Part shown: positions 47,929-57,310 of the stretch, piece by piece | How the letters are laid out: every line of letters starts with the position of its first letter | How positions within the stretch are numbered: position 1 is the stretch's first letter | Assembly (NCBI GenBank): GCA_003001795.1 | Contig: PVNI01000001.1 | Span: 682,001 to 746,000 of the forward strand | Direction of reading: 5' to 3' | Length of the DNA stretch: 64,000 nt | Source: Actinomadura viridilutea | Lineage (GTDB): Bacteria; Actinomycetota; Actinomycetes; Streptosporangiales; Streptosporangiaceae | Notes under the pieces: generated by a model | Database searches by the model: none | The model's input: only the letters and a program-made list of their open reading frames with translations | Told to the model about the DNA's origin: nothing | Program-made: the position numbers and the translations under genes

Positions 47929-49121
47929 CCGAGCAGACGGGCCGCCACGTGATCGGCGATGGCCAGCGACGACGTGGCGGCCGGGGACGGGGCGTTGCGC
48001 ACCGTGACCACGGGGCCGAGCCGGCCGATGCGGAAGTCGTCCACGAGGGAGCCGTCCGGGTCCACCGCCTGCGCCCGCACCCCGGCCGGGGCCGGCGCCA
48101 CGTCGTCGGCGGTCAGCGCGGGCACGAAGGAGCGCGCCTCGGCCACGAACGCGCGCTTGACCGCCGACCCGTACAGCTCCTTCAGGCCGGTGCGCCAGTG
48201 CCGCCGCGCCAGCCTGCGGAACCCGGGCCAGCGCAGGGTGTCCCACACGTCCGCCGGGCGCACGTCGCGCCACCGGTAGCCCTCCCGCGCCAGCGCCAGC
48301 ACGGCGTTGGGCCCGACGTCGACGCCGCCGTCCACGCGGCGGGTGAAGTGCACGCCGAGGAAGGGGTACCGGGGGTCGGGCACCGGGTAGATCAGGCCGC
48401 GCACCAGGTCGGTGCGGTCCGGGCGCAGCCGGTAGTACTCGCCGCGGAACGGGACGATCGCCGGGGCCGGGAAGTCGCCCGCCAGCCGCGCCACCCGGTC
48501 GGACTGCAGCCCCGCGCACACCACCAGCAGGTCGAACGTCAGCCGTTCGCCGTCCCGGGAGGACACGACGACGCGTTCGCCCGCGCGGCGCAGCCCGACG
48601 ACCTCGAACCCGAGCCGGACCTCGCCGCCGGCCGCCGCGACGTCGGCGGCGAACGCCCGCGCCACCGCGGGGAAGTCGACGATCGCCGTCGTCGGGGAGT
48701 GCAGCGCCGCCACCCCCGCGGCGTGCGGCTCGATCTCGCGCAGCTCGCCGGGCGACAGGCGGCGCAGCCCCGGCACGCCGTTGGCGGTCGCGCGCCGTTC
48801 GATCTCCGCCAGGGGCGCCAGCTCGCGGTCGCTTCGCGCCACCACGACCTTGCCGCATTCCACATACGGCAGGCCCCGCTCGGCGCAGTACTCCTTGAGC
48901 AGGCCGATGCCGCGGCGGCACAGCGTGGCCTTCAGGGACCCGGGCGCGTAGTACAGGCCGGCGTGCGCGACGCCGCTGTTGCGGCCGGTCTGGTGGACCG
49001 CGACCCGGTCCTCCTTGTCCAGCACCGTCACCCGGGCGTCCGGCCGCACCTGCGTCAGCCGCCGCGCCACCGCGAGCCCGATGATCCCGGCGCCCACGAC
49101 GCCGATCCGCATCTCCTTCAC
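47925..49121 (-). CDS. lhgO: L-2-hydroxyglutarate oxidase
   Basis: FAD-dependent DAO-fold oxidase of 398 aa converting L-2-hydroxyglutarate to 2-oxoglutarate. The FAD Rossmann motif is VVGAGIIGLAVARRL, followed by HQTGRNSGVAHAGLYY, diagnostic of LhgO, and FRGEYYRL plus VPDPRYPFLGVHFTRR. The C-terminus returns to the flavin (RNAPSPAATSSLAIADHV). The start is the GTG at 49121; the ATG at 49112 is directly behind AAGGAG and is nearly equivalent. It is convergent with the esterase with a 4-bp overlap. Confidence 0.9.
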   Translation of the reverse strand: MKEMRIGVVGAGIIGLAVARRLTQVRPDARVTVLDKEDRVAVHQTGRNSGVAHAGLYYAPGSLKATLCRRGIGLLKEYCAERGLPYVECGKVVVARSDRELAPLAEIERRATANGVPGLRRLSPGELREIEPHAAGVAALHSPTTAIVDFPAVARAFAADVAAAGGEVRLGFEVVGLRRAGERVVVSSRDGERLTFDLLVVCAGLQSDRVARLAGDFPAPAIVPFRGEYYRLRPDRTDLVRGLIYPVPDPRYPFLGVHFTRRVDGGVDVGPNAVLALAREGYRWRDVRPADVWDTLRWPGFRRLARRHWRTGLKELYGSAVKRAFVAEARSFVPALTADDVAPAPAGVRAQAVDPDGSLVDDFRIGRLGPVVTVRNAPSPAATSSLAIADHVAARLLG

Positions 49122-49262
49122 GCTGACGAAGACTACGCCCGGCCCCTGCGCCGCGGACGCGCCGCGTCCGCGGCCGCGAACGAGCCCGCGCCGCCTCCGC
49201 CGGACCGGCGGTACGACCCGTCCGGACGCGGATCACAGGGCGGGCTCGGCCCCGTCGGCCGG

Positions 49263-49451
49263 TCAGCTGCCCAGGCGCTTGCGGGTCTGGGCGCGCAGGC
49301 GGCGCCGCTGCGACGGGTCGAGCATCAGGTAACCGACCGCGGGCAGGGCGATCACGCCCAGCACGATCAGCAGCGCGACGAGGGGGCCGAGGATCTTCAG
49401 GGCGACGAGTCCGACGGCCACGCCGCCGATGACGAGGACCACCTTGGGCAT
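49263..49451 (-). CDS. Small membrane protein
   Basis: Protein of 62 aa with one or two hydrophobic helices (VVLVIGGVAVGLVALKILG, LVALLIVLGVIALPAVGYL) and a basic tail (PSQRRRLRAQTRKRLGS). The ATG at 49451 is preceded by a strong GGAGGTG at suitable spacing. No named family is recognised; similar small proteins occur next to hisN in actinobacteria. Confidence 0.7.
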   Translation of the reverse strand: MPKVVLVIGGVAVGLVALKILGPLVALLIVLGVIALPAVGYLMLDPSQRRRLRAQTRKRLGS

Positions 49452-49566
49452 GTCCCGACACCTCCGAGGTCTGTTACCCGGCGAACGGCCGTGGCGGGCC
49501 GGTGGTTCCGGATCCGGGCCCTTTCCACGATATATCGCGTGCCGAGGGCGCCCCAGAGGCCGACCG

Positions 49567-50370
49567 CTAGATCTTCGGGAAGGGCCCGCCGCCCTCCAGG
49601 ATCCGCAGGACGTCGGCGTGCAGGCGGCCGTTGGTGCACACGACGCTGCCGCCGTCGGGGCCGGGCCTGCCCGACAGGTCGGTGAACATGCCCCCCGCCT
49701 CCTCGACGATCACATGGAGGGCGGCCAGGTCCCACAGCGACACCTCCGGCTCGGTGGAGACGTCCACCGTGCCCTCGGCGACCATCATGTGGGACCAGAA
49801 GTCGCCGAACGCCCGGGTGCGCCACACCGCGCGGGTCAGGTCGAGGAACCGGTCGAGCCGCCCCTGCTCCTCCCAGCCGCTGAGGCTGGAGAACGACAGC
49901 GACGCGTCGGCGAGGTCCGACACCTGCGAGACCTGGATGCGGTTGGCGCGGGTGATGCTGCGGCCGGTCCAGGCGCCGCCGCCGCGCGCCGCCCACCAGC
50001 GCCGGTTGAGCGCGGGCGCGGAGACCACCCCGACCACGACCCGGTCGTCCTCCATCAGCGCGATCAGCGTGGCCCAGACCGGCACGCCGCGCACGAAGTT
50101 CTTGGTCGCGTCGATCGGGTCGATGATCCAGCACCGCGCGCCGAAGCCGGTGCGTCCGTACTCCTCGCCGAGCACCGCGTCGCGCGGCCGGGCCCGTTTG
50201 AGGATGCTGCGGATCTGCTCCTCGACGCTGCGGTCGGCGTCGCTCACCGGCGTCAGGTCCGGCTTGGTCTCGATGGTCAGGTCGAGCGCACGGAAACGCT
50301 TGGTCGTGATGTCGTCGGCTGCGTCCGCCAGCACGTGCGCCAGACGCAGATCGTCGGAATATCCCGCCAC
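49567..50370 (-). CDS. hisN: Histidinol-phosphatase (inositol monophosphatase fold)
   Basis: IMPase-type phosphatase of 267 aa, annotated HisN in actinobacteria, performing the penultimate step of histidine synthesis. Metal motifs are GEEYGRTG (Glu), CWIIDPIDATKNFVRG (DPIDGT-type) and SLWDLAALHVIVEEAGG (WDxA). The start is the GTG at 50370, matching the usual YSDDLRLAHVLAD N-terminus; the GTG at 50394 would add eight residues. Neither has a ribosome site, and TACCGT just upstream of 50370 suggests a leaderless mRNA. Confidence 0.88.
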   Translation of the reverse strand: MAGYSDDLRLAHVLADAADDITTKRFRALDLTIETKPDLTPVSDADRSVEEQIRSILKRARPRDAVLGEEYGRTGFGARCWIIDPIDATKNFVRGVPVWATLIALMEDDRVVVGVVSAPALNRRWWAARGGGAWTGRSITRANRIQVSQVSDLADASLSFSSLSGWEEQGRLDRFLDLTRAVWRTRAFGDFWSHMMVAEGTVDVSTEPEVSLWDLAALHVIVEEAGGMFTDLSGRPGPDGGSVVCTNGRLHADVLRILEGGGPFPKI

Positions 50371-50459
50371 GGCGTGCAACGGTATCGCGATCACAGGGTG
50401 CGCCGACACACTTACAGGAGCGCACTTTCCGGCGATCGGGGCTCGCCCGCGGGCGCGCG

Positions 50460-51974
50460 CTAGACCGCCTGCGGGAAGCGGAACAGCCGCCCGGGGTCGT
50501 AGGCGGCCTTGACCTTGGCGAGGCGGTCCGCGTTGGCGCCGTAGTACGCGCGGCGCCAGTCCGCCAGGTCGGGGTCGATGTAGTTGACGTACGCGGCGCC
50601 GCGCAGGTAGGCGTCCATGGCCTTGTGGGTGCCGCGCAGCCAGCGCAGGTCGTCGCCGTCGGCCAGGTACTGCAGGACGAACAGGCCGCCGCGGTGCGGG
50701 AACGCGGTGTCGCCCGGCCGGATCCGGCCGATCGCGCCGCCCATCGCGTCCATGAGCACCGAGCGCCCCGAGCGGTCGTTGCCGCCGGCGAACCGCGCGA
50801 CCAGGGCGTCGATCGCGTCGTCCGGCAGCGGGCGCAGCGCCACGTGCGACTTGCCCGAGTAGTCGGTGCGCGGGAACCGGCCCTCCGGGCGCTGCCCGGG
50901 CAGGTCGCCCTGGGCGTGGCATTGCGCGACCGTCCGCCCCGAGCATCCGGCGATCTGCCGCATCGCGTCCAGACGCGTGTGGCGGCGCGCGCTCCGGCCG
51001 CTCGGGTCGCGGCCCACCGACGAGGTCAGCCGGTCGATGTGCGGGCCGGGATCGGCCAGGGCGGCGCCGGACACCTCCACCGCGGGCGCGCCGCCCGGGG
51101 GGCTGGTGCTGATCTGCAGGCTGGTCCAGACCTCGTCCGGCGCGGACGGCGCCCACCGCTGCCACCCGCGGATCACGGCGGCCGCCTGCGACCACGGCCA
51201 TCGCACCGAGAACGTCGTCACGTCGTCGGCGGCGTGCGTGCGATAGGTGAACTCCACGGCGACGCCGAAGTTGCCGCCCCCGCCGCCCCGGCACGCCCAG
51301 AACAGGTCGGGGTCGCGGCGGGCGTCGCATTCGCGCACCCGTCCGTCCGCGGTCACCACGCGCGCCGACTCCAGCACGTCGCACGTCAGCCCGTACGCGC
51401 GCGACAGCACCCCGAGGCCGCCGCCCAGGGTGAGCCCGGCCACGCCGACGGTCGGACAGGTGCCCGCCGGCACGCCCGCGCCCTCGTCGGCCAGCCGGGC
51501 GTACAGGTCGATCAACCGGGTCCCGGCGCCGACCACGGCGCGGCCCCCCTCGACCTTCACCTCGTCCATGGGGGACACGTCGACGACCAGGCCCGTCCCG
51601 GTGGACCAGCCCGCGTAGCTGTGCCCGCCGCTGCGCACCGCGACCGGCATCTCCTTGAGCGTCGCGAACGCCACGCACTCGGCGACGTCCTCGGGCGTGG
51701 CGCAGTAGGCGATCGCGGCCGGGCGGACGGAGTCGTAGCGCGGGATGTAGAGGCGGCGCGCCCGGTCGTAGTCGGCGTCGCCCGGACGGATCAGCCGTCC
51801 TTCGAGCCCGCGTTCCAGGGCCTTCCAGTCCGCCGGGCCGGTGGGGCGGGCGGCCGGGGAGCCGCCGCGGGACGGCAGGGCGCCGGAGGAGACGGGCGGG
51901 GACTCCTGCGAGCACCCGGCGGCCGTCGCCAGCCCGGCCAGTCCCGTCGCTTTGAGGAACGCACGCCGCTCCAT
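50460..51974 (-). CDS. Exported BBE-type FAD-linked oxidase (probable lipoprotein)
   Basis: Berberine-bridge-enzyme-like flavin oxidase of 504 aa. The N-terminus (RRAFLKATGLAGLATAAGC) has a Tat-like twin arginine and a lipobox ending in Cys. The His for 8-alpha flavin linkage is in RSGGHSYAG and the Cys for the second covalent bond in AGTCPTVGVAG, so bicovalent FAD is expected. The C-terminal BBE motif is YVNYIDPDL with YYGANADRLAKVKAAYDP. The substrate is unknown; sugars or phenolics are typical. It is on the same strand as, and 24 bp downstream of, the HTH regulator gene. Confidence 0.88.
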   Translation of the reverse strand: MERRAFLKATGLAGLATAAGCSQESPPVSSGALPSRGGSPAARPTGPADWKALERGLEGRLIRPGDADYDRARRLYIPRYDSVRPAAIAYCATPEDVAECVAFATLKEMPVAVRSGGHSYAGWSTGTGLVVDVSPMDEVKVEGGRAVVGAGTRLIDLYARLADEGAGVPAGTCPTVGVAGLTLGGGLGVLSRAYGLTCDVLESARVVTADGRVRECDARRDPDLFWACRGGGGGNFGVAVEFTYRTHAADDVTTFSVRWPWSQAAAVIRGWQRWAPSAPDEVWTSLQISTSPPGGAPAVEVSGAALADPGPHIDRLTSSVGRDPSGRSARRHTRLDAMRQIAGCSGRTVAQCHAQGDLPGQRPEGRFPRTDYSGKSHVALRPLPDDAIDALVARFAGGNDRSGRSVLMDAMGGAIGRIRPGDTAFPHRGGLFVLQYLADGDDLRWLRGTHKAMDAYLRGAAYVNYIDPDLADWRRAYYGANADRLAKVKAAYDPGRLFRFPQAV

Positions 51975-51998
51975 GGGCGGAACGCTACATCCGCGCCT

Positions 51999-52874
51999 TC
52001 AGTCGCGTTGGGGAACCTCGTCGGGAACCCGGCCGCCCGGGGCGCTCAGGCTGCCCAGCAGACGCAGCGCCGTCTCCGACGGCGAGCCCGGCTCCGCGGT
52101 GTAGGCGGCCATCATCTGGTCGGCCTCGTCCGCCACCCGCAGCATCTCGACGTCCAGCTCGATCCGGCCGACCAGCGGGTGGTGCAGCACCTGGCGGCAG
52201 CTCCTCTTGTTCTTGACGTTGTGGTCGGCCCACCAGCGGCGGAAGTGCCCGCTCTTCACCGACAGCTCGCCGACCAGCGCCGTCAGCTCCGGGTCCTCCG
52301 GGTACTCGCCCGCGCGCAGCCGCAGGAACGCCACGGTGTCCTTGGCCTTGACCGTCCAGTCGTCGAACAGGGCCTGGATCTCCTCGTTCAGGAAGATCAG
52401 GCGGGCCCAGTTGCGCTCGGCCGGGGGCAGCGCGCCGAAGTCGGTGAACAGCGCGCAGGCCATCCGGTTCCACGCCAGCACTTCGCAGCGCCGCCCGACC
52501 ACGTACGCCGGCACGCCCTCGGCGGCCTCCAGCAGCCGCCGCAGACTGGGCCGGACCCGCTCCGCCCGCGCCGGGGGGCGCCGCCGGGCCGTCCGCGCGG
52601 GACGGGCCAGGTTGCGCAGGTAGGCGCGTTCGTCGTCGGTGAGCCGCAGCGCCCCCGCCACCGCGTCCAGCACCTCTTCCGACACGTTGCGGGTGCGGCC
52701 CTGCTCCAGCCGGACGTAGTAGTCGACGCTCACCCCGGCCAGCTGCGCGAGCTCCTCGCGGCGCAGGCCCGGCACGCGGCGGCGTCCGCCGAACGGAGGG
52801 AGCCCCACGTCCTCGGGCCGCAGCCGGGCCCTCCGGGAGCGCAGGAACTCGGTCAGCTCGGCGCGCTTGTCCAT
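51999..52874 (-). CDS. XRE-type HTH regulator with MmyB-like ligand domain
   Basis: Regulator of 291 aa. The N-terminal XRE helix-turn-helix is RRVPGLRREELAQLAGVSVD then YYVRLEQGR. An MmyB-like C-terminal domain follows (VPAYVVGRRCEVLAWN, NWARLIFLNEEIQALF, HHPLVGRIELDVE), which binds fatty acids or other lipids in family members. The ATG at 52874 diverges from an aldo/keto reductase. The palindrome at 52909-52927 is the likely operator; MmyB-type regulators commonly control adjacent SDR or AKR genes. Confidence 0.9.
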   Translation of the reverse strand: MDKRAELTEFLRSRRARLRPEDVGLPPFGGRRRVPGLRREELAQLAGVSVDYYVRLEQGRTRNVSEEVLDAVAGALRLTDDERAYLRNLARPARTARRRPPARAERVRPSLRRLLEAAEGVPAYVVGRRCEVLAWNRMACALFTDFGALPPAERNWARLIFLNEEIQALFDDWTVKAKDTVAFLRLRAGEYPEDPELTALVGELSVKSGHFRRWWADHNVKNKRSCRQVLHHPLVGRIELDVEMLRVADEADQMMAAYTAEPGSPSETALRLLGSLSAPGGRVPDEVPQRD

Positions 52875-52908
52875 ACGTCCCAGTATCGGCGACCTGCCGG
52901 GGAGAAGG

Positions 52909-52927
52909 GTGGTCCCGTTGGAACCAC
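52909..52927. promoter_or_regulatory. Operator-like palindrome between HTH regulator and AKR genes
   Basis: GTGGT-CCCGTTGGA-ACCAC is an inverted repeat of 5 bp arms with further CC/GG pairing inside. It lies 35 bp upstream of the regulator start and about 100 bp upstream of the reductase start. Confidence 0.55.
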
Positions 52928-53027
52928 GAACGGCGGAGCGCCGGTCCCTTGCCGCGCGCCGCCGTCCCGGAATCGGGTATGAGGACGCGCGGTACGCGAA
53001 CACCGGCTGACATCCCGAAGGAGTCTC

Positions 53028-54071
53028 ATGTCGCTTCCCACCCGTCCGCTCGGCGAGACCGGAATGGAGATCACCACCGTGGGCTTCGGCGCCTGGGCGG
53101 TCGGCGGCGCCGGCTGGCGGTTCGGCTGGGGCGCCCAGGACGACGACGCGTCGGTCGCCGCCATCCGCCACGCGGTGGAGCAGGGCGTCAACTGGATCGA
53201 CACCGCCGCCGTCTACGGCCTCGGCCACTCCGAGGAGATCGTGGCCCGCGCGCTGTCCGGGCTGCCCGAGGCCGACCGGCCGTACGTGTTCACCAAGTGC
53301 GGTCTGGTCTGGGACGACGACCGCCCGGAGGCCGCGCCGCGCCGGGACATGGCGCCCGCCAGCGTGCGCCGCGAGGTGGAGGCGTCGCTGCGGCGCCTGA
53401 ACGTCGAGCGCATCGACCTCTACCAGGTGCACTGGCCCGCCGAGCCGTCCGACCCGGCCGACGGCGACGGCAGCCCCCGCACCGGCGGCGACGGCACCCC
53501 GCTGGAGGAGTACTGGCAGGTCATGGCCGATCTGAAGGCCGAGGGCAAGGTCCGCGCCATCGGCCTGTCCAACCACGAGGTCGCCCGGCTGGAACGCGCC
53601 GAGAAGGTGGCGCACGTGGACGCGATCCAGCCGCCGTTCTCGGCGATCCACCGGGCGGCCGCCGCGGAGATCGGCTGGGCGGCCGACCACGGCACCGGCG
53701 TGATCGTCTACTCGCCCATGCAGTCCGGCCTGCTCACCGGGGCCTTCTCCACGGAGCGCGCGGCGAGCCTGCCCGCGGACGACTGGCGCAGCCGCCACCC
53801 CGACTTCACCACCGGGCTGGAGGCCAACCTGGCGCTGGCCGACGCGCTGCGTCCGGTCGCCGACCGGCACGGCGTCACCCAGGCCGCGGTCGCCGTCGCC
53901 TGGACGCTGGCCTGGCGCGGCGTCACCGGCGCGATCGTCGGCGCCCGCCGCCCCGACCAGGTGGACGGCTGGCTGCCCGCCGCGTCCCTGGAGCTGACCT
54001 CCGCCGACCTCGACGAGATCGCCGAGGCCATCCGCCGCACGGGGGCCGGCGAGGGACCCGCGCGTCCGTGA
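53028..54071 (+). CDS. Aldo/keto reductase
   Basis: NADPH-dependent TIM-barrel oxidoreductase of 347 aa. The tetrad is visible: Asp in NWIDTAAVYG, Tyr four residues on, Lys in VFTKCG and His in YQVHWPAE. The cofactor-binding C-terminus is VGARRPDQVDGWL. An insertion of about 15 residues (PADGDGSPRTGGDG) lies after the His loop. The ATG at 53028 follows GAAGGAGTC. A GGAAT-N18-GTA element at 52969-52994 resembles a weak sigma-R promoter. Confidence 0.9.
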   Translation: MSLPTRPLGETGMEITTVGFGAWAVGGAGWRFGWGAQDDDASVAAIRHAVEQGVNWIDTAAVYGLGHSEEIVARALSGLPEADRPYVFTKCGLVWDDDRPEAAPRRDMAPASVRREVEASLRRLNVERIDLYQVHWPAEPSDPADGDGSPRTGGDGTPLEEYWQVMADLKAEGKVRAIGLSNHEVARLERAEKVAHVDAIQPPFSAIHRAAAAEIGWAADHGTGVIVYSPMQSGLLTGAFSTERAASLPADDWRSRHPDFTTGLEANLALADALRPVADRHGVTQAAVAVAWTLAWRGVTGAIVGARRPDQVDGWLPAASLELTSADLDEIAEAIRRTGAGEGPARP

Positions 54072-54102
54072 GCCGCGCCGGGCGGAGCCGGCCGCGGTCC
54101 GG

Positions 54103-55110
54103 TCAGCGGTCGGCTTCGCCCTCGCGGCTGGCCAGGAGCCGGCGCAGCGAGTCCAGGCGGGCGCGGCTGGCGCGGCCGTCGGCGACCCACTCGTCCAGGC
54201 CGCACGCCTCGCCCAGGTGGTCGCAGTGCGGGGGGCAGCGCTCCGCGGCGCCCTCCGCCAGGTCGTCGAACGCCTCGATCACGCTCTCGGGTTGGACGTG
54301 CGCCAGGCCGAAGCTGCGCACTCCCGGGGTGTCGATGATCCAGCCGCCGCCGGGCAGCTCCAGCGCGATCGCCGACGACGAGGTGTGCCGGCCGCGGCCG
54401 GTCACCGCGTTGACGTGGCTCACCGCCCGGTCGGCGTCCGGGACCAGCGCGTTCACCAGGGTCGACTTGCCCACCCCCGAGTGCCCCACCAGGACGCTGA
54501 CGCGCCCGGCCAGGTGACGGCGCAGCGAGTCCAGGTCGCCGCCGCGCCGTGTCACCACGTACGGGACGCCGAGCGGCGCGTAGATCTCCAACAGGGGGTC
54601 CGGGGCGGCCAGGTCCGCCTTGGTCAGGCACAGCAGCGGGTCCATGCCCGCGTCGTAGGCGGCGACCAGGCACCGGTCGATCAGCCGGGGCCGCGGCTCC
54701 GGATCGGCCAGCGCCGTCACGATCACCATCTGGTCGGCGTTGGCCACGATGATCCGCTCGTACGGGTCGGTGTCGTCGGCGGTGCGGCGCAGCGCCGAGG
54801 TGCGCGGCTCCACCCGCACGATGCGCGCCAGCGTGTCCGGAGCGCCGGACACGTCGCCGACGAGCGCGACCCGGTCGCCCACCACGACCCCTTTGCGGCC
54901 GAGCTCGCGGGCCCGCATGGCCGTCACGGCGCGCTCATCCGGGGTGCCGGCGTCGACCAGGCAGCGGTAGCGGCCCCGGTCGACGGCGGTCACCATGCCG
55001 AGGACCGCGTCCTCGTGGGCGGGACGGCGCCGGGTGCGCGGCCGCGAGCCGCGCCGCCCGGGCCGCACCCGAACGTCGTCCTCGTCGTAGTCGCGTACGC
55101 GGCGTGCCAG
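54103..55110 (-). CDS. rsgA: Ribosome small-subunit-dependent GTPase A, probable CTG start
   Basis: Circularly permuted GTPase of about 335 aa for 30S subunit maturation. Order: OB fold (about 35-100), G4 LTKADL, G1 GHSGVGKSTLVNAL, the T-rich G2 region GRGRHTSSS, G3 DTPGVRSFGL, then a zinc knuckle (CPPHCDHLGEACGL). A GTG at 55068 gives 321 aa, but the frame reads through RRVRDYDEDDVRVRPGRRGS, like the usual actinobacterial N-terminus. The only start upstream is a CTG at 55110 placed after GGGAGGCGG. aroA ends 27 bp upstream, so the two are probably an operon. Confidence 0.9.
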   Translation of the reverse strand: MARRVRDYDEDDVRVRPGRRGSRPRTRRRPAHEDAVLGMVTAVDRGRYRCLVDAGTPDERAVTAMRARELGRKGVVVGDRVALVGDVSGAPDTLARIVRVEPRTSALRRTADDTDPYERIIVANADQMVIVTALADPEPRPRLIDRCLVAAYDAGMDPLLCLTKADLAAPDPLLEIYAPLGVPYVVTRRGGDLDSLRRHLAGRVSVLVGHSGVGKSTLVNALVPDADRAVSHVNAVTGRGRHTSSSAIALELPGGGWIIDTPGVRSFGLAHVQPESVIEAFDDLAEGAAERCPPHCDHLGEACGLDEWVADGRASRARLDSLRRLLASREGEADR

Positions 55111-55137
55111 TGGTCCCGCCTCCCTCTCCCGCGGCGT

Positions 55138-56457
55138 TCACGCAGGCCGCACCATCGCTGTCCACAACTCGGTGAATTCCGGGAGTGTCTTGCCCACCGT
55201 GGCCGGGTTCTCCACCTCCACGCCCGGAACGGCCAGGCCGAGCACCGCCGCGGCCATGACCATCCGGTGGTCGTCGTAGGTATGGAAGACCCCGCCGTGC
55301 AGCGGACGCGGCCGGATCTCCAGGCCGTCCGGCAGCTCGCGGGCGTCGCCGCCCAGCGCGTTCAGCTCCCGGACCAGCGCGGCCAGCCGGTCGGTCTCGT
55401 GGCCGCGCAGATGGCCGATGCCGGTGAACCGGGACGGCGACGACGCCAGCGCCGCCAGCGCCGCCAGCACGGGGGTGAGCTCGCCGACCTCGCGCAGGTC
55501 GGCGTCCAGGCCCTCGAACGCGCCGGTGCCGCGCACGGTCAGGCCGTCCGGGCCGAACGACACCTGCGCGCCCATCCGCGCGAGCAGGTCGCGCAGCGCG
55601 TCGCCGGGCTGGGTGGTGTCGGCGGGCCAGTCCGGCACGGTGACGCGCCCGCCGGTCACCAGCGCCGCGCCGAGGAACTGGGCGGCGTTCGACAGGTCGG
55701 GCTCGACGTCCCAGTCCCGGCCCCGGATCGTGCCGGGCGCCACGTGCCACTCGGCCGCGCCGCTGTCGACGCCGCTGTCGACACCGCTCTCGACACCGGT
55801 CTCGACACCGGTCTCGACCCGCGCGCCCGCCTCCCGCAGCATCCGCACCGTCATCGCCAGGTGCGGCGCGGACGGGACGGGCGGCCCCTCGTGCCGCACC
55901 CGGACGCCCTCGTCGAACCGCGGCGCGGCCAGCAGCAGCCCGGACACCAGCTGCGACGAGGAGGACGCGTCGATCGTGACGGCGCCGCCCTTGACCGCGC
56001 CGGCGCCGCGCACCGTGAACGGCAGCGCGCCGCGTCCGCCGTCGTCGATCCGCACGCCGAGCGCGCGCAGCGCCGTGATCATCGGCCGCATGGGCCGCTC
56101 CCGCGCCCGCGGGTCGCCGTCGATCGCCACGTCGCCGTCGGCCAGCGCCGCCACCGGGGGCAGGAACCGCATCACGGTGCCCGCCAGGCCCACGTCCACC
56201 TGCGCCGGACCGGACAGCGGCCCCGGCGTCACCAGCCAGTCCGCGCCGTCCTCGTCGACCGCCGCGCCGAGCGCGCGCAGCGCCGCCGCCATGAGCAGCG
56301 TGTCCCGGCTGCGCAGCGGGCGCCGCAGGCGCGCGGGGCCGTCGGCCAGCGCGGACAGGATCAGCGCCCGGTTGGTCATGGACTTGGACCCGGGCAGCCG
56401 GACGGTGGCGTCCACCGGGGCGTGCGCGACCGGCGCGGACCAGTGCGAAGAGGGCAT
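55138..56457 (-). CDS. aroA: 3-phosphoshikimate 1-carboxyvinyltransferase (EPSP synthase)
   Basis: Shikimate-pathway enzyme of 439 aa joining PEP and shikimate-3-phosphate. Conserved segments are [62 protein letters not shown] and [11 protein letters not shown]. Between about residues 213 and 232 it has an insertion of [20 protein letters not shown] encoded by a 12-bp minisatellite. The ATG at 56457 is used. It is followed by rsgA, as in Streptomyces. The predicted fold is otherwise standard and the enzyme should be active. Confidence 0.93.
   Translation of the reverse strand: MPSSHWSAPVAHAPVDATVRLPGSKSMTNRALILSALADGPARLRRPLRSRDTLLMAAALRALGAAVDEDGADWLVTPGPLSGPAQVDVGLAGTVMRFLPPVAALADGDVAIDGDPRARERPMRPMITALRALGVRIDDGGRGALPFTVRGAGAVKGGAVTIDASSSSQLVSGLLLAAPRFDEGVRVRHEGPPVPSAPHLAMTVRMLREAGARVETGVETGVESGVDSGVDSGAAEWHVAPGTIRGRDWDVEPDLSNAAQFLGAALVTGGRVTVPDWPADTTQPGDALRDLLARMGAQVSFGPDGLTVRGTGAFEGLDADLREVGELTPVLAALAALASSPSRFTGIGHLRGHETDRLAALVRELNALGGDARELPDGLEIRPRPLHGGVFHTYDDHRMVMAAAVLGLAVPGVEVENPATVGKTLPEFTELWTAMVRPA
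55760..55819. repeat. 12-bp minisatellite inside aroA
   Basis: Five tandem 12-bp units of the form CCG(C/G)T(G/C)TCGAC(A/G/C) keep the reading frame and encode a Val-(Glu/Asp)-(Thr/Ser)-Gly repeat in the protein. Copy number could vary between strains without a frameshift. Confidence 0.85.
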
Positions 56458-56520
56458 GCGCCAAGGTTATCGGGCCGCGCCCGGCCGGTCTCACAAGATC
56501 ACAACAGGGTCACGCGGCGG

Positions 56521-57252
56521 TCACAGCGGGATCGTCAACAGGGTCCGGCCGTCGCCCGTCACGACCTCGAACCGGGCGATGTCCCCCCGCGACAGCGCCG
56601 TGCCGCCCTCGGCGACGAGCGGATCCGGCGACCCAGGCACCCCGTACCCCTTGGGCGGCACCCGCCAACCCGTCACCACGGCGCGCTCACCCGTGCGGGA
56701 CACCGCCTGCAGCGTGCACGTCAACGGCCCGCGAACCCCGCGCAACTCCAACCCGACCCGTGTGCCCCAGCGCTTGTCCTCCAAGGACACCGCTCCGGAC
56801 GCGCCGGTCGCCGGGTCGCTCGCGGAGTGCCGCTCCCCCCACGTCGGAACGGCCACGGGGGGATTCGTCTGGGCATCGCCGTTCTCGATCGCCACGCCCG
56901 CCGCGACACCGGCCCCCAGCAGACCCGCCGCCGCGACGGCGCCCACCGCGTACCGCCACGGCCGCCGCGCACGCCGCGCCTCGCGCGCCTGCCGGATGGG
57001 AATGGGCGCGGGCGACGAGACGGGGTCCGGCGCGGGCCTCGGCATGGGAACCGGGGCGGGTTCCGGCGCGGGCGCCGGGGACTGGTCGCGAAGCTCGGAC
57101 AGGACGTCCGCCATGCCCTGCATCTGCCTCAGCTCCGCCTGGCACTGCCGGCAGCCGTGCAGGTGCGCCTCGAACGCCCGGCGGTCCTCCTCTTCCAACA
57201 GACCCAAGGCGTAGGCGCCGACATCGGTGTGCTCGACCGGTGAACCGCTCAT
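56521..57252 (-). CDS. Membrane anti-sigma factor with zinc-finger N-terminus
   Basis: Protein of 243 aa partnering the ECF sigma factor upstream. The N-terminal anti-sigma domain has the ZAS motif HLHGCRQC (HxxxCxxC) preceded by DVGAYALGLLEEEDRRAFE. A Pro/Ala linker (about 58-90) follows, then one transmembrane helix (YAVGAVAAAGLLGAGVAAGVA) and an outer domain of about 110 aa resembling the RskA/anti-sigma-K C-terminal fold (GPLTCTLQAV, VVTGWRVPPKGYGVPG). It would release its sigma factor on an extracytoplasmic signal, probably via regulated proteolysis. Confidence 0.85.
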   Translation of the reverse strand: MSGSPVEHTDVGAYALGLLEEEDRRAFEAHLHGCRQCQAELRQMQGMADVLSELRDQSPAPAPEPAPVPMPRPAPDPVSSPAPIPIRQAREARRARRPWRYAVGAVAAAGLLGAGVAAGVAIENGDAQTNPPVAVPTWGERHSASDPATGASGAVSLEDKRWGTRVGLELRGVRGPLTCTLQAVSRTGERAVVTGWRVPPKGYGVPGSPDPLVAEGGTALSRGDIARFEVVTGDGRTLLTIPL

Positions 57253-57310
57253 GCCCCCGTCCTCCTCGCCACAGGCCCCCTCCAGGCGACGCCGTGCCGC
57301 TCTCGTCCGC

